A program made the position numbers and the translations under genes. This document shows positions 7,793 to 14,663 of a stretch of 33,978 nucleotides of DNA, piece by piece (positions within the stretch are counted from its first letter, which is position 1; each line of letters opens with the position of its first letter). The notes below the pieces were generated by a model, which saw only the letters and a list, made by a program, of their open reading frames with translations, ran no database searches and was not told the DNA's origin. The stretch is from Eggerthellaceae bacterium (GTDB lineage Bacteria > Actinomycetota > Coriobacteriia > Coriobacteriales > Eggerthellaceae): NCBI GenBank assembly GCA_017440565.1, contig JAFSHA010000057.1, positions 1-33,978 of the forward strand, written 5' to 3'.

Positions 7793-8467
7793 ATGCCGCG
7801 CAAGGAAGTCATATTCATAGCGGACAGCCTCGGAGGCGCCCATAAGTTCCAGCGGGTGCTGGCAGACCTCGACATCGAGGTTGCTGCCGGCTCGTCTGCC
7901 CAGCTCAAAAGGCTGTTGTCGGAGCATCCTGAACGCGATCTGGTCATATTCGAGGCGCACGGGGACGCGCTCGAGAACGTTTCCCGGATCGAGTCGATCC
8001 TCGCCGAGGAAGGCGGGGTTCCGATGCTTGCCATAGTGGAGGAGCGGCAGCTTGAGGAATTTCGCCTGCCGGTGCGCATCAAGGCCGACTTCGTGCTCTA
8101 CGGGGCAAGCGAGGCCGAATGCTCCATGCGCGTCAGGCAGCTGCTATGGCCGGGAGGCGAGGTGTCTTCAAGCGACTACGTCATCATCGACGGCATGAGC
8201 GTCAACCTCGCGACGTACCAGGTCAAGGTTAACGGGGAGCCGCTTGATCTGACGTACCTCGAGTACGCCCTGCTCTCGTTCTTCGTTACCCATCCCGACC
8301 GCACGTACCCGCGTGACGCCTTGCTGCGCCGCGTGTGGGACTTCGACTACTACGGTGGCAGCCGAACGGTGGACGTCCACGTGCGCCGTCTGCGCGCGAA
8401 GCTGGGCCCCGGGTTGGCGGAGCACCTCCAGACCGTGCGCGGCGTCGGCTACCTCTGGGTCTCTTGA
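7793..8467 (+). CDS. GlnR-like orphan response regulator, OmpR/PhoB family, degenerate receiver
   Basis: A 224-residue DNA-binding protein. Residues 1-115 have a receiver-like fold, but the phospho-acceptor position carries Glu54 (DLVIFEAHG instead of DLVLLD), the acidic DD pair of strand 1 is IADS, and the conserved Lys is missing (ADFVLYGAS). It therefore probably works without phosphorylation by a kinase, as Streptomyces GlnR does. Residues about 128-224 are a winged helix with LDLTYLEYALLSFFVTHPDR, RRVWDFDYYGG, SRTVDVHVRRLRAKLG and TVRGVGYLW, very close to GlnR. No sensor kinase is nearby. The start is 2 bp after glnA; a GTG at 7787 overlapping the glnA stop is an alternative. Candidate target sites flank the N-assimilation genes in this window. 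The GlnR name is inferred from resemblance and context. Confidence 0.85.
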   Translation: MPRKEVIFIADSLGGAHKFQRVLADLDIEVAAGSSAQLKRLLSEHPERDLVIFEAHGDALENVSRIESILAEEGGVPMLAIVEERQLEEFRLPVRIKADFVLYGASEAECSMRVRQLLWPGGEVSSSDYVIIDGMSVNLATYQVKVNGEPLDLTYLEYALLSFFVTHPDRTYPRDALLRRVWDFDYYGGSRTVDVHVRRLRAKLGPGLAEHLQTVRGVGYLWVS

Positions 8468-8474
8468 CGCGGTT

Positions 8475-9854
8475 ATGGGAGTGAGGTTTTGCCTGGCTAA
8501 GGCGGCGGGCGCGGCCCTGACGTGGGCCCTGCGCAACGTGGCGCGTCGTCCTGCGGGCAACGCGCCCGGCAAGGTGGCGCTGCTTCTGGACCCGGCTCTC
8601 ATAGCCCACCTTCGCGTGCGCTTGTCGAAGGGGTCCATTGTGGTGGTGGGCACCAACGGAAAGACCACCGTCGCAAACCTCGTCGCCGATGCCATCGATG
8701 CCTCTGGCCAGACCGTGGCGTGCAACCGCAGCGGTGCGAACCTGGATTCCGGCGTGGCCACGGCTTTGCTGCAAACCCGCAGCGCTGAATGGGGCGTGTT
8801 CGAGTGCGACGAGCTGTGGCTGTCCAAGGTGCTGCCCCTTCTCCAGGCCGATTACGTGGTGCTGCTCAACCTGTTTCGCGATCAGCTCGATCGCGTGGGG
8901 GAGACAGACGTCGTTCGGGAGAGGATCGCGGAAGCGCTCTCGGCATCGCCGGGCACCACGCTGGTCTATACAGCCGACGACCCTCAGTGCGCAGCCGTCG
9001 CCGAGGCCGTGGGCAATGCGCGCATCGCGGTTGGCGTCGAGGGCGACCTTGGGCTGGAGACGTTCGGGGTGGTCGATGAGCAGACATGTTGGCGTTGCGG
9101 GGCGCCGTTGACCTACGGCGCGCGCCAGTACGACCAGCTGGGAGCGTATCGCTGCGAGGGCTGCGGCTTCGCCCGCCCGAAGCTCGACTTCGCCGCGCAT
9201 GATGCCTCATATGATGCCACGGGCCTGCGTTTCTCGGTGACTGCGGCCGTCGCTTGGGCTGGCTTTGCTGCGCAAGGCGGCGCCTCGACCGAGATTTCCT
9301 GCCCGCAGCCTGCGCCTTACCTGCTCTACAACCTGTTGTCCGCCTTTGCGGCGGCGTGCCTTGCGGGTGTGCCCGTCGGCGATTTCCACCGTGCCGTCGA
9401 TTCTTTCAACCCCCGAAACGGGCGCCTGCAGCGCTACGTGGTGGACGGCCGGCCGGTGCTTCTCAACTTGGCGAAGAACCCGACGGGCTTCAACGAGAGC
9501 CTGCGTCTGCTTCTGGCCGACGAGGGGATGAAGGCCGTCGCGCTTTTCGTGAACGACAAGGAGGCCGACGGCCGCGACGTCTCGTGGATTTGGGACGTCG
9601 ACTTCGAGAGGCTGGGAGCCGGCATCCCTGCGGGGATGATTGTATTTGCGGGGGGTACGCGCAGAAACGACCTTCAGGTTCGCCTCAAGTACGCGGGCCT
9701 GCGCGCACGCCTCGTCGATGACGTCGAAGAGGTCTTCACAGCTCTCGGCGACTTTGCGCTGCCGCCTTTTGCGAGTTTGTACGTCATTGCCAATTACACC
9801 GCTCTTCCCGAGCTGCGCTTAGCGCTCGACGCCCTGTCCCGCAACGGGGCATAA
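8475..9854 (+). CDS. murT: lipid II isoglutaminyl synthase, Mur-ligase subunit (MurT)
   Basis: A 459-residue Mur-ligase-like protein. With GatD it amidates the alpha-carboxyl of D-Glu in lipid II to D-isoglutamine, on the cytoplasmic face of the membrane. The ATP P-loop VGTNGKTT is at about 58-65. A four-Cys zinc ribbon, Cys205-x-x-Cys208 and Cys227-x-x-Cys230, is inserted in the middle domain as in known MurT. The C-terminal DUF1727 part has LLNLAKNPTGFNESL and NDKEADGRDVSWIWDVDFE. The start ATG 8475 is 7 bp after the regulator and has a weak ribosome site, suggesting coupling to upstream translation. Upstream in-frame starts inside the regulator gene give no MurT-like sequence. Its partner gatD lies next to it but on the opposite strand. 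Confidence 0.9.
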   Translation: MGVRFCLAKAAGAALTWALRNVARRPAGNAPGKVALLLDPALIAHLRVRLSKGSIVVVGTNGKTTVANLVADAIDASGQTVACNRSGANLDSGVATALLQTRSAEWGVFECDELWLSKVLPLLQADYVVLLNLFRDQLDRVGETDVVRERIAEALSASPGTTLVYTADDPQCAAVAEAVGNARIAVGVEGDLGLETFGVVDEQTCWRCGAPLTYGARQYDQLGAYRCEGCGFARPKLDFAAHDASYDATGLRFSVTAAVAWAGFAAQGGASTEISCPQPAPYLLYNLLSAFAAACLAGVPVGDFHRAVDSFNPRNGRLQRYVVDGRPVLLNLAKNPTGFNESLRLLLADEGMKAVALFVNDKEADGRDVSWIWDVDFERLGAGIPAGMIVFAGGTRRNDLQVRLKYAGLRARLVDDVEEVFTALGDFALPPFASLYVIANYTALPELRLALDALSRNGA

Positions 9855-9864
9855 GAGGCGGAGG

Positions 9865-10827
9865 TCATCGGGCGAGCCGCATTCGCCCGAGCATGAAGGC
9901 CCTGGCCGCAAGCTCTTCGGCGTCGTCGATCCTTGCCAGGGTGGATGCGGGAAAGCCCGTGCGCTCGGCGCGTCTCTCAAGGCCGGCCGCGATGAGGAAA
10001 TCGGCTATCTCAGGGTTTTTCGAAAGGAGGGGGCCGTGGGCGTAGGTTCCAATCGCGTTGCGATGGATGGCGCCATCTGCGCGGGAGCGCTCATCGTTGC
10101 CATGGCCGCATCTTGAGATGATTCGGCCGAACGGCTGGGTTCCCTCAGCGAGGAACGTGCGGCCGGCGTGGTTCTCGAACCCGACGACCGGCGCTTCCGA
10201 GAGGGGGGATTCCAGGGCGAAGTCGCCGACGAGCCGCTTTCGCGCGTTCGTTGCGCGCCGCGTTTCCGCGTCGAACACCCCGACGCCCTCGACCGGCTTG
10301 CCGTCAAGAACCCAGCTCCTTCCGAGCATCTGGAAGCCCCCGCAGATGGCCAAGAGCGCGCCTCCCTCCTCGACGAAGCCTCGGATCTGCCCTCCCATTG
10401 CCATAAGGCGCTCGTGTGCAACCCGCTGCTTCTCGTCGGGCCCGCCTCCGATAAACAGGACATCGACCCCTGGAAGCTCAATTTCGTCCCCCCTGCGGCA
10501 TTCGAAAACGCTAACGGGGATTGACCGCCATGCGCACCTCATCCGAAGCACCGTCACGTTTCCCCGGTCACCGTAGAGGTTGAGCAGGTCGGGAAGCAGG
10601 TGCGCGATCGTCAGGGGAGGTTCCGAATCGCCGCCGCGGCAGAGCTTGGGAGAGGGCCGCTCGGGAAGCGGGCGACCCGTGGAAGTGCTCACGGATGATG
10701 GAAACTTAGAGTTGGAAGGCAAGATGCCTGCGTCGTTTTCGAAACAGAAGCTCACCGCGATGTACCTGCCTTTCGGAAACCTCCCAAGGAGATAATGCCA
10801 CCTTTCGGCTTCTCCGTGGGTCGTCAT
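9865..10827 (-). CDS. gatD: lipid II isoglutaminyl synthase, glutamine amidotransferase subunit (GatD)
   Basis: A class I (triad) amidotransferase supplying ammonia to MurT. The recognisable GatD domain starts at residue 72 (LTIAHLLPDLLNLYGDRGN), with nucleophile Cys162 in LLAICGGFQMLG and catalytic His264 in GTYAHGPLLSKNPEIADFLI. The 71 residues before it resemble nothing I know, and ATG 10827 lacks a ribosome site, so the true start may be internal, for example GTG at 10755 (AGGCAGG upstream). From 72 onward the length is about 249, close to the usual 240-260. Normally murT and gatD are co-directional; here they converge with only 10 bp between stops. The 5' end faces the glutamate synthase operon across a shared operator. 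Confidence 0.85.
   Translation of the reverse strand: MTTHGEAERWHYLLGRFPKGRYIAVSFCFENDAGILPSNSKFPSSVSTSTGRPLPERPSPKLCRGGDSEPPLTIAHLLPDLLNLYGDRGNVTVLRMRCAWRSIPVSVFECRRGDEIELPGVDVLFIGGGPDEKQRVAHERLMAMGGQIRGFVEEGGALLAICGGFQMLGRSWVLDGKPVEGVGVFDAETRRATNARKRLVGDFALESPLSEAPVVGFENHAGRTFLAEGTQPFGRIISRCGHGNDERSRADGAIHRNAIGTYAHGPLLSKNPEIADFLIAAGLERRAERTGFPASTLARIDDAEELAARAFMLGRMRLAR
9868..9890. terminator. candidate bidirectional hairpin at the murT/gatD junction
   Basis: A perfect 8-bp inverted repeat, TCGGGCGA (9868-9875) and TCGCCCGA (9883-9890), encloses a 7-base loop just past the murT stop. It overlaps the last codons of gatD. There is no T-run on either side, so intrinsic termination is uncertain. 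Confidence 0.4.
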
Positions 10828-10834
10828 CAGAAGT

Positions 10835-10894
10835 TAAACCCCCTCGAAACGCAAGGGATACTGCGCGGAAACAAAGGCAATATTTCCGTGAAAC
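10835..10894. promoter_or_regulatory. putative GlnR-type operator array between gatD and the glutamate synthase operon
   Basis: Pentamers occur in exact 11-bp register: TAAAC 10835, GAAAC 10846, GATAC 10857, GAAAC 10868, a degenerate AATAT at 10879, and GAAAC 10890. Five of six registers match the GlnR-box style (TAAAC/GTNAC and GAAAC direct repeats separated by six bases). The array lies between divergent gatD and the first glutamate synthase gene and may control both. A possible -10 for the plus strand is TATCCT at 10905-10910. Confidence 0.7.
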
Positions 10895-10942
10895 AAACCG
10901 GCCGTATCCTTCTCTCACATTCGAGGGGCAAGGAGGCTTGAG

Positions 10943-12133
10943 ATGCCCAAAACGGCTATAAGGGAGGGGGACGTTCGCATTCCCTCCGGTTGTGCGATCG
11001 CCGGGATCATGGACCGAAGCGGCGTGAGGCACGACGGCGGAGACATACTTCGGTCGATTGAGCTCATGCACGACCGCAGCAACGGGCTCGGCGGGGGATT
11101 CGCGGCTTACGGGATCTACCCGGAGTACCGCGAACTGTACGCGTTCCACGTCATGTACGAGACCCACGAGGCCCGTGTTGCGACGGAGGCATACCTGGAC
11201 GTCTACTTCATGAGCGAGAAGCAGGAGCGCATCCCCACCGAGCCGGTCCCGTCGATCAAGAACCCGCCCGACGTCTGGCGCTACTTCGTCGCCCCTCACC
11301 CCATGCGCATGAACATGAGCGGCTTGGACGAGTCCGAATACGTCATGAGGCACGTGTTCCATATAAACAGCCAGATCGAGGGCGCCTTCGTGGCAAGCTC
11401 GGGCAAGGACATGGGGGCGTTCAAGGGGGTGGGCTACCCCGAGGACATCGGGGAGTTCTACCGTATCGGCGACTATCGGGCGTGGGCTTGGACGGCGCAC
11501 GGACGCTTCCCCACGAACACGCCGGGGTGGTGGGGCGGCGCGCATCCGTTCACGCTGCTCAACTGGTCGGTCGTCCACAACGGGGAGATCTCGAGCTACG
11601 ACGCCAACCGCCGATACGTCGAGCAGTTCGGCTACGACTGTGAGCTGCAGACCGATACCGAGGTCATCACCTACCTCTTCGACCTGCTCTGCCGCCGCCA
11701 CGGTCTTTCGCAAGAGCTTGCCGCGCGCATCATGACAGCGCCCTCCTGGGACGAGATAGACCGAATGCCGCCCGATCGGGCAAAGTTCGAGACGGATCTT
11801 CGCGTTACGTACTCGAGCGCCTTGGTCAACGGGCCCTTCTCGGTCATCCTAGGCTCCGAAGAGGGCCTGCTTGCCATCAACGACCGGCTGAAGCTTCGCG
11901 CCCTCATGGTAGGAGAGAAGGGCAGCATGGTCTACTTCGCCAGCGAGCAGGCCGCCATCGAGGTGGTGTGCCCCGATGCCGAGAACATCCGGCCCGTCGA
12001 GGGCGGCATCCCCTTCGTGGCGCAGCTCGACGAGGTCGCGAGGCGCAAGGGCCTTGCGGCTTGCGAGAACTCCCCGGTGCTGAACCCGCTTGCCCACGAG
12101 GTCGGCGTGCAGCCGAAGAGAAGGGAGGCGTAG
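10943..12133 (+). CDS. glutamate synthase, class II amidotransferase subunit (GltB N-terminal domain as a separate protein)
   Basis: A 396-residue Ntn-type glutaminase corresponding to the first domain of bacterial GltB. It releases ammonia from glutamine for the FMN subunit encoded next. The likely nucleophile is Cys17 in IPSGCAIAGI, which needs removal of a 16-residue leader, as in other GOGATs with propeptides. HDRSNGLGGGFAAYGIYPEY, AHGRFPTNTPGWWGGAHPF, VHNGEISSYDANRRY and QTDTEVITYLFD match the fold. ATG 10943 has a perfect AGGAGG six bases upstream. The synthase gene starts 4 bp after the stop. Splitting GltB into three genes is known in archaea and some anaerobic bacteria; no GltD gene accompanies it. 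Confidence 0.9.
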   Translation: MPKTAIREGDVRIPSGCAIAGIMDRSGVRHDGGDILRSIELMHDRSNGLGGGFAAYGIYPEYRELYAFHVMYETHEARVATEAYLDVYFMSEKQERIPTEPVPSIKNPPDVWRYFVAPHPMRMNMSGLDESEYVMRHVFHINSQIEGAFVASSGKDMGAFKGVGYPEDIGEFYRIGDYRAWAWTAHGRFPTNTPGWWGGAHPFTLLNWSVVHNGEISSYDANRRYVEQFGYDCELQTDTEVITYLFDLLCRRHGLSQELAARIMTAPSWDEIDRMPPDRAKFETDLRVTYSSALVNGPFSVILGSEEGLLAINDRLKLRALMVGEKGSMVYFASEQAAIEVVCPDAENIRPVEGGIPFVAQLDEVARRKGLAACENSPVLNPLAHEVGVQPKRREA

Positions 12134-12137
12134 GGAC

Positions 12138-13643
12138 ATGCTCGATTACGCGCTTCCCAGGTTCAAGGTGCTGCGTGACGAGGCCTTGTGCGTCAAGTGC
12201 GGGGTGTGCGAGCGGTCATGCGCGAACGAGGTGCATCGCAGCGACGGCGCCTCGGGAAAGTTTGCGGCCAACCACGTTGCGTGCGTGAACTGCCAGCGTT
12301 GCGTGGTCATGTGCCCCGTACGCGCCCTGGCCATAGCCAACTGGCCCCAGGTGGACTGCGGATCGACGAACTGGACGCTCGGCTACATGCAGGACATAGC
12401 CAAGCAGTCCCAAACGGGCGGCGTGCTGCTTGCTTCGATGGGCAGCACCCAGCCCCTTCCCATCTACTGGGACCACCTGCTTCTCAATGCAAGCCAGGTG
12501 ACGAACCCCTCCATCGATCCGCTGCGCGAGCCCATGGAGACGCGCGTGTTTTTGGGCAGCCGCCCCAGCGCCTTGAAGGTGAACGAGCGGGAACGCACCG
12601 TGATTACGGAGATGCCGCCCCAAATCAAGCTCGACGTCCCCCTTATGTTTTCGGCGATGAGCTTCGGGTCCGTGTCGCTCAACGCGCAGAAGGCCCTCGC
12701 CATGGCAGCCGAGAAGTTGGGCACGTTCTTCAACACGGGCGAGGGCGGCCTGCATCGTGAACTCGAACGGTACGGAGAACACGCTATCGTGCAGGTGGCG
12801 TCGGGCAGGTTCGGCGTCGATGCGCACTACCTCAACGCCGGCGCCATGATCGAGATCAAGATCGGGCAGGGCGCGAAACCGGGCATCGGCGGGCACCTTC
12901 CCGGTGAGAAGATCAGCGGTGAGGTCTCGCGCACCCGCATGATCCCGCAGGGCACCGACGCCATATCCCCCGCGCCGCACCACGACATCTACTCGATCGA
13001 GGACCTCAAGCAGCTTATCTTCTCGCTTAAGGAGGCGACGCTCTACCGCAAGCCCGTTGCCGTGAAGATAGCGGCGGTGCACAACGCGGCGGCCATAGCA
13101 AGCGGCATGGCCCGTGCGGGCGCCGACGTCATCGTGGTCGACGGGTTCCGCGGCGGCACGGGAGCGGCGCCCAAGCGAATCCGCGACAGCGTCGGCATTC
13201 CCATCGAGCTGGCGCTTGCCGCCATCGATCAGCGCCTGCGCGACGAGGGCATCCGGTCGACGGTAAGCGTGGTTGCCGGGGGATCCATTCGAAGCTCGGC
13301 TGACATCGTGCGCGCGGTGGCGCTCGGAGCCGACGCCGCGTACATTGCAAGCGCCGCGCTCATAGCCATGGGCTGCCACCAGTGCCAGGACTGCTCGAGG
13401 GGGAGGTGCAACTGGGGGATAGCCACCCAGGACCCCCGCCTGACAAAGCGCCTCAACCCCGAAGAGGGCGCCGAGCGCGTCGTGAACCTGGTTCGCGCAT
13501 GGAATCACGAGATCCAGGAAATGATGGGAGGCATGGGGATCAATGCCATCGACAGCCTGAGGGGAAACCGCCTCATGCTGCGCGGCGTGGGGATCAACGA
13601 GAAGGAGCTCGATATCCTCGGCGTCAAGCACGCGGGGGAGTGA
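12138..13643 (+). CDS. gltB: glutamate synthase, ferredoxin-domain plus FMN synthase subunit (GltB central domain)
   Basis: A 501-residue protein with two N-terminal 4Fe-4S motifs, Cys18-21-24-28 (CVKCGVCERSC) and Cys49-52-55-59 (CVNCQRCVVMCP). A TIM-barrel FMN domain follows, reductively aminating 2-oxoglutarate to glutamate. FMN/substrate motifs include FSAMSFGSVSLNAQKAL, GTFFNTGEGG, KIGQGAKPGIGGHLP, VDGFRGGTGAAP and VVAGGSIRSSADIVRAVALG. The Cys413-416-419-424 cluster (CHQCQDCSRGRC) is where GOGATs bind the 3Fe-4S centre. The built-in ferredoxin domain and lack of a GltD neighbour suggest electrons arrive by a ferredoxin-like route rather than through an NADPH beta subunit; this is inference. 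The start ATG 12138 was chosen because the upstream in-frame stretch overlaps the previous gene; GGAGG lies nine bases away. Confidence 0.92.
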   Translation: MLDYALPRFKVLRDEALCVKCGVCERSCANEVHRSDGASGKFAANHVACVNCQRCVVMCPVRALAIANWPQVDCGSTNWTLGYMQDIAKQSQTGGVLLASMGSTQPLPIYWDHLLLNASQVTNPSIDPLREPMETRVFLGSRPSALKVNERERTVITEMPPQIKLDVPLMFSAMSFGSVSLNAQKALAMAAEKLGTFFNTGEGGLHRELERYGEHAIVQVASGRFGVDAHYLNAGAMIEIKIGQGAKPGIGGHLPGEKISGEVSRTRMIPQGTDAISPAPHHDIYSIEDLKQLIFSLKEATLYRKPVAVKIAAVHNAAAIASGMARAGADVIVVDGFRGGTGAAPKRIRDSVGIPIELALAAIDQRLRDEGIRSTVSVVAGGSIRSSADIVRAVALGADAAYIASAALIAMGCHQCQDCSRGRCNWGIATQDPRLTKRLNPEEGAERVVNLVRAWNHEIQEMMGGMGINAIDSLRGNRLMLRGVGINEKELDILGVKHAGE

Positions 13644-13668
13644 CGAGGACGAACAATAAGGAGCGTGC

Positions 13669-14412
13669 ATGATCATGGGCGGGCAACCCGTCAAGGCGTG
13701 CGTCAGTTTGGGGACGTCTCATTTTCAGAAGGCGAATCAGAGGGTGCGCGCGGCCCTCGCCGCGGCAGACGTCGTGGAGCTGCACGACGTATTCGCCCAG
13801 CGCTACCTCGGCTGCGCCTTGGATGCCGGCAAGAAGCTCGACATCTTCGGTACGCCGGGAAACGACATGGCGTGCTTTTTGGACGGCGGGGAGGTCGAGG
13901 TGCACGGTAACGTGCAAGATCAGATCGGCAACACCATGAACGCCGGGCGCATCGTCGTCCACGGACGCTGCGGCGACGCGGCCGGCTACGCCATGCGCGG
14001 CGGGGAGATCTTCGTTCGCGACGACTGCGGTTGGCGCGTGGGGATTCACATGAAGCAGTATGAAGGCAGGAGGCCGGTGGTGTTCATCGGCGGCGATGCG
14101 GGCGACTTCCTCGGGGAGTACATGGCCGGAGGCGTCATCGTCTTGCTGGGGAAAGCCGGCAAGCACCTTGGCACCGGGATGCACGGCGGGGTGATCTACC
14201 TGAAGGCTCCGCCCGATCCGGGCCTCATTTCCGACAGCTTGGTGCTCGAGAAGGCCGATGAGGCCGATGCGGAGGTGCTCTCGCCGCTCATGTGCGCGTA
14301 CAACCGATTGTTCGCCGAGGAGCGAGGCGCGGCCGTTGACGAATCGGGCGAGGGCTTCTGGCGCTTGAGGCCCGCGTCGAGCCGTCCGTACGCATCGATG
14401 TATGCGCAATAG
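13669..14412 (+). CDS. glutamate synthase, GXGXG-domain subunit (GltB C-terminal domain)
   Basis: A 247-residue protein built of a right-handed beta-helix with repeated Gly-rich turns: GTPGNDMACFLDGGEVEVHGN, DQIGNTMNAGRIVVHGRCGDAAGYAMRGG, GGDAGDFLGEYMAGGVIVLLG and LGTGMHGGVIYL. This is the GXGXG domain of GltB, also found in FwdC/FmdC. In GltB it is structural and helps position the ammonia tunnel between the amidotransferase and FMN domains. AAGGAG precedes ATG 13669, 25 bp after the synthase gene. The last 50 residues are a non-repeating tail. It completes a three-gene GOGAT operon and is followed by a hairpin. Confidence 0.9.
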   Translation: MIMGGQPVKACVSLGTSHFQKANQRVRAALAAADVVELHDVFAQRYLGCALDAGKKLDIFGTPGNDMACFLDGGEVEVHGNVQDQIGNTMNAGRIVVHGRCGDAAGYAMRGGEIFVRDDCGWRVGIHMKQYEGRRPVVFIGGDAGDFLGEYMAGGVIVLLGKAGKHLGTGMHGGVIYLKAPPDPGLISDSLVLEKADEADAEVLSPLMCAYNRLFAEERGAAVDESGEGFWRLRPASSRPYASMYAQ

Positions 14413-14452
14413 GCTCCTCTCACGAAGGGCAGGACGCCATCCTTTGCGCAGA

Positions 14453-14481
14453 GCAAAACCCGTCAAATCGGCGGGTTTTGC
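14453..14481 (+). terminator. hairpin terminator after the glutamate synthase operon
   Basis: GCAAAACCCG (14453-14462) pairs perfectly with CGGGTTTTGC (14472-14481), a 10-bp stem with a 9-base loop, 40 bp past the GOGAT stop. The downstream sequence TGCGTTTAC lacks a proper T-run, but the TTTT in the 3' arm may help. It separates GOGAT from the glnN regulatory region. Confidence 0.6.
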
Positions 14482-14506
14482 TGCGTTTACGGGGTCCCGA
14501 TTTCGC

Positions 14507-14565
14507 GAAACACAGAGTTAAACGCTGCGAAACACGCTGAAATTCGCTTGAAACGCCCTCGAAAT
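14507..14565. promoter_or_regulatory. putative GlnR-type operator array upstream of glnN
   Basis: Six pentamers run in near-helical register: GAAAC 14507, TAAAC 14519, GAAAC 14529, GAAAT 14539, GAAAC 14550, GAAAT 14561 (steps 12, 10, 10, 11, 11). It ends 10 bp before a good -10 hexamer. The spacing is less exact than in the GOGAT array. Nearness to the promoter would allow either activation or repression. Confidence 0.6.
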
Positions 14566-14574
14566 GCGGGTTCC

Positions 14575-14580
14575 TAAAAT
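14575..14580 (+). promoter_or_regulatory. candidate -10 hexamer of the glnN promoter
   Basis: TAAAAT at 14575-14580 stands out in this GC-rich DNA, 84 bp before the glnN start. The -35 position falls inside the pentamer array (AACGCC at 14552) and is not consensus-like. Confidence 0.45.
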
Positions 14581-14663
14581 GTGCTCACGTGGGTCGGCGA
14601 GCATCCCTCCTAACTCAGATCTTGCCGGCCCAAGACCTGGCTTGTATGAAGAAGGAGAGCGTT

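Noticed and set aside
14507-14565. Short regular repeats taken as a possible CRISPR array
   Set aside because: The repeat unit is only 5 bases with 5-7 base spacers and no cas genes; phased operator sites explain it better.
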